8,774 nucleotides of DNA from Spirochaetaceae bacterium (GTDB taxonomy: Bacteria > Spirochaetota > Spirochaetia > SZUA-6 > Bin103): the NCBI GenBank assembly GCA_026710565.1, contig JAPOQV010000494.1, positions 1-8,774 on the forward strand, in the 5' to 3' direction. How positions within the stretch are numbered: position 1 is the first letter of the stretch; every line of letters starts with the position of its first letter. Below the pieces are notes generated by a model. The model saw only the letters and a list, made by a program, of their open reading frames with translations, ran no database searches and was not told the DNA's origin. Positions 1 through 4,703 of this stretch are shown here, piece by piece. Position numbers and translations under genes: made by a program.

Positions 1-207
1 CTCGTAGCGAGCCGGTGCGCCGGGGATCTCCACCGTCCGCAGCCACCCTGACTCCACCAGGTCGCGGATCGCGCGGTACACCGTGGCGATGCCGAGACGA
101 GGCAGGTGCTCGCGAGCCGCGTCGCAGAGCTCCGTGGGGCTCAGCGGCCGGTCATACGACTCGATGACCGCCTGGATCGCATCACGCTGTCGGGTCTGCC
201 GTTCCAT
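1..207 (-). CDS. Fur-family metal-responsive repressor, N-terminal part (Zur-like?)
   Basis: This is the 5' part (69 codons) of a gene that leaves the window at the left edge. It starts at the ATG at 207-205 and is open to position 1. The peptide begins MERQTRQRDAIQAVIES and continues through a winged-helix domain with the Fur-family signature LGIATVYRAIRDLVESGW (about residues 40-57), ending in the wing at PARYE. The C-terminal dimerisation and metal-binding domain, which would separate Zur from Fur, Mur or Nur, lies outside the window. The gene overlaps the end of znuB by 26 bases in another frame, so it is almost certainly cotranscribed and translationally coupled with the transporter. From that context I infer a zinc-responsive (Zur-like) repressor of the operon. 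The family call is firm; the metal is an inference. Codon usage matches its neighbours. Confidence 0.88.
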   Translation of the reverse strand, partial: MERQTRQRDAIQAVIESYDRPLSPTELCDAAREHLPRLGIATVYRAIRDLVESGWLRTVEIPGAPARYE

Positions 208-1054
208 GGGCTTCCTCGGCCGGCGCGGCCCTCATCACGCGGGCCAGCGCCGAGATGATCAGAAAGACGACGACGCACACCACGGCGATCGCCGCTCCCG
301 ATGCTACGCTCAGGTGGCAGGAGAGGTACAGCCCGACCACGCCGGAGCCGACGCCGATCGCGGCCGCCACCAGCACGGCGTGATGGAAGCGGCGCACGAC
401 CTGCAGGGCGGCGGCCGCCGGCGCCACCATCAGGGTCACCACCAGCGCGATGCCGATGGTCTGCAGCGCCACGGCGATAGCCAAGCCCATCAGCACGTAC
501 TGGAGCGCGGTGAGACACCCGCTGTTGAGGCGCAGCGACGCCGCGAACACGCGGTCGAAGGTGACCAGCACCATCTCCTTGTAGAACAGCGCCACCACGA
601 TGACGATGATCGCCGCGACCGCGCCGATGCGGAGCAGGTCGGTGCCGCTCACGCTCAGGACGTTCCCGAACAGGAAGTGCACGAGGTCCACCGCGAAGCT
701 GCGCACCGTGGAGATGATGGCGATGCCCAGCGCGAACATGCCGGAATAGACCACGCCCACCGCGGCGTCCTCGCCGATGCGGAAGCGGCGCACCAGCGCG
801 GACATGCCCAGCGCGGTCACGATGGCCGTGCCGGTGGCCCACCAGAACAGGCGGTCGCGGGACAGCCCGCTCACCAGGTAGCCCACCGCCACCCCCGGCA
901 CCAGCGAATGGGCCAGCGCGGCGCCGATGTAGGACATGCCGCGCAGCACGGCGAAGGTTCCGACCAGCGAGCACACCGCCGCGACCATGGTCACCGCCAG
1001 CAGCGCGCGGACCACGAACGCGTAGCCCAGGGGGGCGAACAGCAGGTCGCTCAC
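182..1054 (-). CDS. znuB: Zinc/manganese ABC transporter permease (ZnuB-like, ABC-3 family)
   Basis: This is the inner-membrane channel subunit of a metal importer: it takes the ion from the binding protein and passes it inward on ATP hydrolysis by the ATPase encoded just upstream. The 290-residue product has the usual family length. It is almost wholly hydrophobic, with about eight membrane segments (roughly residues 10-34, 39-62, 69-90, 97-117, 142-163, 185-218, 225-246 and 252-273). The stretch LRGMSYIGAALAHSLVPGVA (about 38-57) is the typical ABC-3 loop after the first helix. The start is GTG at 1054-1052, sharing bases with the TGA of znuC (GTGA overlap). The gene then overlaps the Fur-family gene by 26 bases, so the three are translationally coupled. 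Zinc is preferred over manganese or iron because of the His-rich binding protein and the regulator in the operon, but the permease alone does not decide this. Confidence 0.93.
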   Translation of the reverse strand: MSDLLFAPLGYAFVVRALLAVTMVAAVCSLVGTFAVLRGMSYIGAALAHSLVPGVAVGYLVSGLSRDRLFWWATGTAIVTALGMSALVRRFRIGEDAAVGVVYSGMFALGIAIISTVRSFAVDLVHFLFGNVLSVSGTDLLRIGAVAAIIVIVVALFYKEMVLVTFDRVFAASLRLNSGCLTALQYVLMGLAIAVALQTIGIALVVTLMVAPAAAALQVVRRFHHAVLVAAAIGVGSGVVGLYLSCHLSVASGAAIAVVCVVVFLIISALARVMRAAPAEEAHGTADPTA

Positions 1055-1896
1055 GGCAGCGCGTGCGTCCGGACCGGTTCGGCGGCTTCCGCGGGATGGC
1101 CGTGATCGCAGTGACTGTCCGGCAGTGCAAACCGCGAGCCGTCGCGGTCGATGCGGAGCACGTTGCTGCCGTACGCCAGGGCGAGCCGATCGGCCACCAG
1201 CACCTCGGAGGCCGGCCCGCAGCCGATCAGCCGGCGGTTCAGCAAGGCGACCCGGCCCATGCGCTCCGCCACACCCAGGTCGTGGGTCGCCAGCAGCACC
1301 GTGACCGTGTCGCCAAGGGCGTCCAGCGTCGCCTCGAGCTGGCGGCTGGCGTCGGCGTCCAGGCCGGCGAACGGCTCGTCCAGCATCAGCAACTCCGCCT
1401 GCTGGGCGAGCGCGCGGGCGATGAACATGCGCTGCCGCTGGCCGCCGGACAGCTCGCCGATCTGGCGGCGGCGCAGCGGCGTGATCGCGACGCGCTCCAT
1501 GGCGGCCGCGACGATCGCCCGGTCGGGGCGGCGCAGACGGCGGAAATAGCCGACGCGGGCGATGCGGCCCATGGCCACGACGTCCTCCACCATGGCCGGA
1601 AACCGCCAGTTGAGGTCGGCGCTCTGCTCGATGTACGCGAGGCAGACGTGGCCGCCCGGATCGCTGCCGTAAACCCGGACCGTCCCGGTGGCCGGGCGGT
1701 GGACGCCCGCCACCACCTTGAACAGCGAGCTCTTGCCGGCGCCGTTCGGCCCCACCACCGCGATGCGCTGGCCGGCGGTCACCTGCATCGACACCGCTTC
1801 GAGAGCGCTGCGCCCGTCGTAGCCGGCGGACACCGCTTCGATGTCGAGCAGTGCCGTCCCGGGTTCGTGCGGAGATTCGCGGCCGTGAATGCGCAT
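1051..1896 (-). CDS. znuC: Zinc ABC transporter ATP-binding protein (ZnuC-like)
   Basis: This is the cytoplasmic ATPase of the metal importer. Counting from the ATG at 1896-1894 (281 residues), I see Walker A GPNGAGKS (49-56), the Q-loop in YIEQSADLNWRFP (88-100), signature LSGGQ (149-153), Walker B LLMLDEP (169-175), a D-loop GLD (178-180) and the switch His in ATHD (203-206). All catalytic motifs are intact. The frame stays open upstream to a TTG at 1929-1927. I prefer the ATG because the extra 11 residues are not family-like and TTG is rare, but neither start has a strong ribosome binding site. The C-terminus carries a short tail rich in metal-binding residues (DSHCDHGHP) beyond the usual ATPase fold. 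The gene follows znuA by 66 bases (33 if TTG is used), and its TGA overlaps the GTG of znuB. Confidence 0.93.
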   Translation of the reverse strand: MRIHGRESPHEPGTALLDIEAVSAGYDGRSALEAVSMQVTAGQRIAVVGPNGAGKSSLFKVVAGVHRPATGTVRVYGSDPGGHVCLAYIEQSADLNWRFPAMVEDVVAMGRIARVGYFRRLRRPDRAIVAAAMERVAITPLRRRQIGELSGGQRQRMFIARALAQQAELLMLDEPFAGLDADASRQLEATLDALGDTVTVLLATHDLGVAERMGRVALLNRRLIGCGPASEVLVADRLALAYGSNVLRIDRDGSRFALPDSHCDHGHPAEAAEPVRTHALP

Positions 1897-1931
1897 GTCG
1901 GCCCGCCAGCCTACCCCATTCCCCCGCAAGA

Positions 1932-1953
1932 CGAAAACGATTCCCCGTTATCG
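1932..1953 (-). other. Possible intercistronic stem-loop between znuA and znuC
   Basis: On the minus strand the 22 bases form arms CGATAACG and CGTTTTCG around the loop GGGAAT, giving seven pairs and one T-T mismatch in eight. The element begins 10 bases after the znuA stop. A loose T-rich stretch ends in the second arm, but no proper U-tract follows. It could protect the znuA message 3' end or reduce read-through so that the binding protein is made in excess over the membrane subunits. It could also be a weak secondary repressor site, since it shares CGATAA with the operator upstream of znuA, although with different half-site spacing. The structure is visible; the role is a guess. Confidence 0.35.
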
Positions 1954-1962
1954 GCTAGACCG

Positions 1963-3054
1963 TCAGCTCCCGGCGAGCGCGGCGACGATGCGCTCGACGT
2001 TGGTACGGATGAAGTCCTGGTACGTGGCCGCCGGACCGTCCGGCTCGCTCAGCGACCCGGTGTACACCGCAACCACCTCGATGCCGAGATCGTCGGCTAC
2101 CACTTGGGCCGCCTGCGAGCTCACCGTCAGCCCCACGAAGATCGCAGGCACGCCGTGCTCGGCGATGGCTTCGCGCAGGCCCGCCAGGTGGCGCGCGGAC
2201 GGCTCGGCCACCGTTGAGAACCCGGGAATGACGGTGTCGAGGACGGTGAACCCGTAGCGGTCTGCGAAGTATCCGAATACGTCGTGGTCGGTGACCAGGA
2301 TCCTGCGGTCCCGTGGAATGTCAGCCACCGCGTCCCGTACCCACGCGTCCAGCGCATGCAACTCGCCGGCAAGCGCGTCCGCGCGCTCCGCATAGCCGGC
2401 GCCGTGGTCGGGATCGACCGCGGCGAGCGCTTCCGCGATCTCCTCGGTCCAGGCCGCGACCAGGGTCGGGTCCATCCACACGTGCGCGTCGAACTCGCCG
2501 TGGTCGTGGCCGTGCTCGTCTTCTTCGTCATCGTGCTCGTCCGCTTCGTCGTGCTCTGCCTCGTCCTCGTGTTCGTGCCCTTCCTCGCCGTCGTGCTCTT
2601 CCCCTTCGTCGTGCCCTTCCTCGCCGTCGTGCTCTTCCCCTTCGTCGTGCTCGTCCCCTTCGTCGTGCTCGTCCTCCATGCGCCGGAGGGTCAGATGCGC
2701 GGACAGGTCGACGACGAGCCGCGGCTCGGCACTCGCGATCAGATCACCCAGGAAGTCCGCTTCGAGCCCCGCGCCGTTGATGAACACCACGGCCGCATCG
2801 GCTGCCTGCCGGGCGTCCCGCGGGGTCGCCTGGAACGCGTGGGGGTCGGCCCCGAGCGGCAGCATCACGTACACGGACACGCGGTCGCCGCCGACCTGGG
2901 CGACGATGTCGCCGACGATGTTGGTGGTCGCCACGACCGGCAGGCGATCCGCCGCCGGCTCCTCCATCTGGGGCTCCGCATGGGCCAGCGCGCCCGCCAA
3001 CGCCAGGACGGCAGCGACGAACGTCCATGTCTTCAACTGTCTCATGTTCCTCAT
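1963..3054 (-). CDS. znuA: Periplasmic zinc-binding protein of ABC importer (ZnuA-like, cluster A-I)
   Basis: This is the high-affinity metal-binding subunit that delivers zinc to ZnuB/ZnuC. The 363-residue product starts with a Sec signal peptide (basic MRNMRQLK, hydrophobic core 10-24, likely cut after AHA at 26) and has no lipobox Cys. The mature protein has the cluster A-I fold. Likely ligands are His72 (GADPHAF), His191 (DAHVWMDP) and His257 (VTDHDVFGYF). Residues about 127-187 form a very acidic, His-rich loop with about 13 His, including an exact 12-residue tandem repeat. Such loops are typical of zinc-specific ZnuA proteins, and this one makes the protein longer than the usual 300-320 residues. 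Where relatives such as PsaA and TroA have a ligand Asp (FTDSI, FSDAM), this one reads YTGSLSE, with Gly. The start is either the ATG at 3054 or M4 at 3045. The operator ends only 3 bases upstream of the first ATG, so M4 is quite possible. It is the first gene of znuA-znuC-znuB-fur. Confidence 0.94.
   Translation of the reverse strand: MRNMRQLKTWTFVAAVLALAGALAHAEPQMEEPAADRLPVVATTNIVGDIVAQVGGDRVSVYVMLPLGADPHAFQATPRDARQAADAAVVFINGAGLEADFLGDLIASAEPRLVVDLSAHLTLRRMEDEHDEGDEHDEGEEHDGEEGHDEGEEHDGEEGHEHEDEAEHDEADEHDDEEDEHGHDHGEFDAHVWMDPTLVAAWTEEIAEALAAVDPDHGAGYAERADALAGELHALDAWVRDAVADIPRDRRILVTDHDVFGYFADRYGFTVLDTVIPGFSTVAEPSARHLAGLREAIAEHGVPAIFVGLTVSSQAAQVVADDLGIEVVAVYTGSLSEPDGPAATYQDFIRTNVERIVAALAGS
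2573..2650 (-). repeat. 36-bp tandem repeat encoding the His/acidic loop of ZnuA
   Basis: Positions 2578-2613 and 2614-2649 are identical 36-base copies, and the period continues a few bases on each side (2573-2650). A further 18-base partial copy with one mismatch follows at 2650-2667. On the coding strand each unit reads HDEGEEHDGEEG, so the array adds in-frame metal-binding residues. Weaker 6-residue subrepeats (HDEGDE, HDEGEE) suggest the loop grew by stepwise slippage or unequal crossing over. Any change by a multiple of three keeps the reading frame. Confidence 0.9.
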
Positions 3055-3081
3055 GGTAACGACAAAGCTTTATCGTTTCAA
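3053..3081 (-). promoter_or_regulatory. Candidate sigma70-type promoter of the znu operon
   Basis: On the minus strand TTGAAA (3081-3076) and TACCAT (3058-3053) are spaced by 17 bases and match the -35 and -10 consensus at five and four of six positions. The -10 overlaps the first ATG of znuA, so transcription would begin near 3046, next to the ATG of codon 4 (3045). That would give a leaderless or nearly leaderless message starting at M4. An alternative -10, GATAAA (3074-3069), has no good -35. The match is by eye only. What supports it is that the operator palindrome fills the spacer. Confidence 0.45.
3058..3077. promoter_or_regulatory. Likely Zur/Fur-family operator upstream of znuA
   Basis: The 20-bp inverted repeat reads AACGACAAAG then CTTTATCGTT on the plus strand, with nine of ten pairs complementary and no spacer. 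It is AT-rich in a very GC-rich setting. It sits in the spacer of the candidate promoter immediately before znuA, the usual place for a repressor site, and the operon encodes a Fur-family regulator. Size and symmetry resemble Zur/Fur boxes, which are AT-rich palindromes of about 17-23 bp, but the exact sequence is not one of the consensus boxes I know well. The palindrome is certain; the binding protein is inferred. Confidence 0.72.
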
Positions 3082-3131
3082 GACAGCGTTCGGCGACTCC
3101 CGCCAATCGTCTCCACCACGTAATGCGAAGA

Positions 3132-3551
3132 TCACGCGTTCCACGGGTTGATCACACCGATGCCGCAGTCCTCGAATCCCGCTGAATCCCGGGTAGCGAC
3201 ATCCGCGCCACGCGACCGGGCGATGGCCGCGATCTGGCAATCGGATTGGCTGATCGGTCGCCCCGCATGGCGACGCGCGGTTGCGATGGAGGCATATGCG
3301 GCTGCGGCGGCGCTGTCGAACGGCAGGACGCGGCCGGCAAAGTCCCTGCGGAACATGTCCTCGATCGCTGTGATCAGCGTGTCCCGACGCTTTCCGGCCG
3401 GCAGGATCGCGGCTCCGTATCGAATCTCCGCTTCACTGATCACGGATATGAACACACTGGCTGCGATTCGTCGGGCGAGCCATTCCTCGACGCGGGGGGC
3501 CGGGTTCGGCCGCATCAGCTCGGAGACGACGTTGGTGTCCAGGAGGACCAC
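3132..3551 (-). CDS. vapC: VapC-type PIN-domain ribonuclease toxin
   Basis: This is the toxin of a type II toxin-antitoxin pair. PIN toxins of this family are Mg2+-dependent ribonucleases that cut specific RNAs unless bound by the antitoxin. The 139-residue product is of normal length and carries the four PIN acidic residues: Asp5 (VLLDTN), Glu42 (SEAEIRYG), Asp104 (ISQSDCQIAAIA) and Asp122 (ATRDSAGF). The sequence is closest to the FitB/NtrR-like branch (LLDTNVVSELMRP). I chose the GTG at 3551-3549: it is preceded by GAGG with 8 bases spacing, which overlaps the vapB stop (TGAGG), and it gives the standard N-terminus. The frame stays open to 3620, but that extension runs inside vapB and is not family-like. 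Ten bases separate it from vapB, and 77 bases separate its end from znuA. All active-site residues are present, so it is probably functional. Confidence 0.93.
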   Translation of the reverse strand: MVLLDTNVVSELMRPNPAPRVEEWLARRIAASVFISVISEAEIRYGAAILPAGKRRDTLITAIEDMFRRDFAGRVLPFDSAAAAAYASIATARRHAGRPISQSDCQIAAIARSRGADVATRDSAGFEDCGIGVINPWNA

Positions 3552-3561
3552 TGTCGGTGCC

Positions 3562-3807
3562 TCAATCGAACCGAGGCGGCTCTTGCATGGGCTCACGCAC
3601 CGGCAACTCGAGCTCCACACCGCCGAAGGGTGCGAAGCGGGCGCGAATGGCGTGAGCCAGATCGACCGGGACCGCCGGAGCCTGGCTGAGCGCCATGCGG
3701 AGGATCTGACGAACTTCCTCCTCCATCGACCGACCGTGATCGGCGGCGCGAATCCGCAGCCGCCGTTTCAGTTCCTCGTCCAGGTTGCGAATCGTGATGC
3801 TGGCCAT
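3562..3807 (-). CDS. vapB: VapB/FitA-like ribbon-helix-helix antitoxin
   Basis: This is the antitoxin for the PIN toxin encoded immediately downstream. The N-terminal half binds DNA and autoregulates, and the C-terminal tail blocks the toxin active site. The 81-residue product begins MASITIRNLDEELKRRLRIR: a beta strand (ASITIRNL), then helices through SMEEEVRQILR, which is the FitA-like RHH pattern. The C-terminus REPMQEPPRFD is the typical toxin-contacting tail of this subfamily. The frame stays open to 3840, but I place the start at the ATG at 3807-3805 because AGAGGGA (3817-3811) lies at good spacing before it and the family begins with MASITIRNL. It is the first gene of the pair and is translationally coupled to vapC through the TGAGG at its stop. 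Confidence 0.93.
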   Translation of the reverse strand: MASITIRNLDEELKRRLRIRAADHGRSMEEEVRQILRMALSQAPAVPVDLAHAIRARFAPFGGVELELPVREPMQEPPRFD

Positions 3808-3826
3808 CAATCCCTCTCCAAGCCCC

Positions 3827-3856
3827 AGCATACAGCGCATGATGATTGCAATGCAA
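3827..3856 (-). promoter_or_regulatory. Candidate vapBC promoter
   Basis: Minus-strand TTGCAT (3856-3851) and TATGCT (3832-3827) with an 18-base spacer match the -35 and -10 consensus at four of six positions each. Transcription would start near 3820, leaving a short leader that contains the vapB ribosome binding site. The -35 lies inside the palindrome at 3844-3858, as expected for an autorepressed toxin-antitoxin promoter. The match is by eye. Confidence 0.5.
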
Positions 3857-3858
3857 TC
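3844..3858. promoter_or_regulatory. Palindromic operator, probably for VapB(C)
   Basis: GATTGCA and TGCAATC flank a single central A, a perfect 15-bp inverted repeat that covers the -35 of the candidate vapBC promoter, 37 bases upstream of the vapB ATG. RHH antitoxins bind short palindromes in their own promoters, and the complex with toxin binds more tightly, so autoregulation is the natural reading. The symmetry is certain; the function is inferred. Confidence 0.65.
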
Positions 3859-3934
3859 GTTTTTCCACCACGCCCACCACGCACGCCTGACACGAAGGCG
3901 CCTGAGTTCTGCCGCCTATCCGCCTATAGGAGTC

Positions 3935-4606
3935 CTTGACCCGCTCGTCTCCCCACGGGTAGAAGACTCCTCAGCGAGGACCGAATCGTCAGAGCCGACG
4001 ACGCTGCGGTACTACCGATCTTCGGACGCCGAGATCACGAGTTCCGACACGGAGGTGGGCACGCACGCGGTTGCGGAGCTTGCCGCTTCCAGGACCACGG
4101 GCCAGTCGGTGAGCCTGACCGTGCCGACGACGGCTGGCACGTACTACTACGGGGCGTGCGTCGACGCCGTTTCCGGTGAGTCGGACACCTCGGACAACTG
4201 CTCGGGTGCGGCAAGGGTCGACGTCCAGGATCCGCCATTGCTACAGCCCCATCAGTACCTGGACCTGGAGGTGGAGACGCCGTCGGTGGACGACGCGAGC
4301 CCGGAGACGGGTACGACGTTCACGTTGTCGGCGACGGTGACGAACGCCGGCAACGCGGAGTCGGCGACGACGACGCTGCGCTACTACCGGGCGACTGACG
4401 CCGCCATGACCGCATACGTCCTCCAGGTGGGGACCGACGCGGTGGGAGCGCTCGCGGCGGCGGGCACGAGCGACGAGTCGATCCCGCTCACCGCCTCCTT
4501 CACGTCGGGGGCTTACTACTACCGGGCATGTGCGGACGCGGTTACGGGCGAGTCGGACACGACGAACAACTGATCCTCATCGGTGAGGGTGGACGTGGCC
4601 GATCAA
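3935..4606 (+). pseudogene. Fragment of a CARDB-like repeat (cell-surface adhesion-type) protein
   Basis: Two tandem units of a CARDB-like beta-sandwich repeat are visible in one frame, spaced exactly 372 bp (124 codons). TTLRYYR at about 3998 recurs at 4370, YYYGACVDAVSGESDTSDNC recurs as YYYRACADAVTGESDTTNN, and both units end in RVDV. The second unit also has its N-terminal half (LDLEVETPSVDDASPETG, then FTLSATVTNAGNAES). The first unit keeps only a worn version (LDPLVSPRVEDSS at about 3935), and 16 codons (48 bp) appear deleted before TTLRYYR. The stop at 4571-4573 is TGA exactly where unit 1 has the Cys codon TGC, and unit-like sequence (SSSVRVDVADQ) continues after it to about 4606. No credible start, ribosome site or signal peptide exists: the open frame upstream runs antisense through vapB. 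CARDB repeats normally occur in long exported proteins, so this is a decayed internal fragment. A small expressed product is possible but unlikely. Confidence 0.8.
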
Positions 4607-4703
4607 CTACCGCATCCGCGGAACGGTTGGTCGCAGCGCCGCGCCGGTAGCTCGCGGCGCCGCACGGTCCTGCCCGTAGCGGCCGGCAAGAGGCCAACCT
4701 ACC

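Noticed and set aside
83..2217. Long plus-strand frames opposite znuB and znuC
   Set aside because: Their products are low-complexity Arg/His/Ala/Gln-rich peptides, typical shadows of high-GC genes. The minus-strand genes have clear domains.
3085..3105. Possible terminator between vapC and znuA (GGCG/CGCC stem)
   Set aside because: A 4-bp stem with no T-tract is not supportable as a terminator.
2284..3123. Plus-strand frame with a membrane-like run of Val, Phe, Leu and Pro opposite the ZnuA loop
   Set aside because: The hydrophobic run is only the reverse complement of the GAx/CAx codons for Asp, Glu and His in the ZnuA loop. It has no family likeness or ribosome site.
3785..3934. N-terminal part of the open frame leading into the CARDB repeats
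   Set aside because: It runs antisense through the start of vapB and its promoter and has no signal peptide or ribosome site, so it is not a real N-terminus. Only the homologous part from about 3935 is annotated.
3928..3971. Inverted repeat AGGAGTC / GACTCCT with a 30-base loop at the edge of the CARDB remnant
   Set aside because: The arms are only 7 bp, there is no T-tract, no target-site duplication and no transposase nearby. It is likely to be chance.
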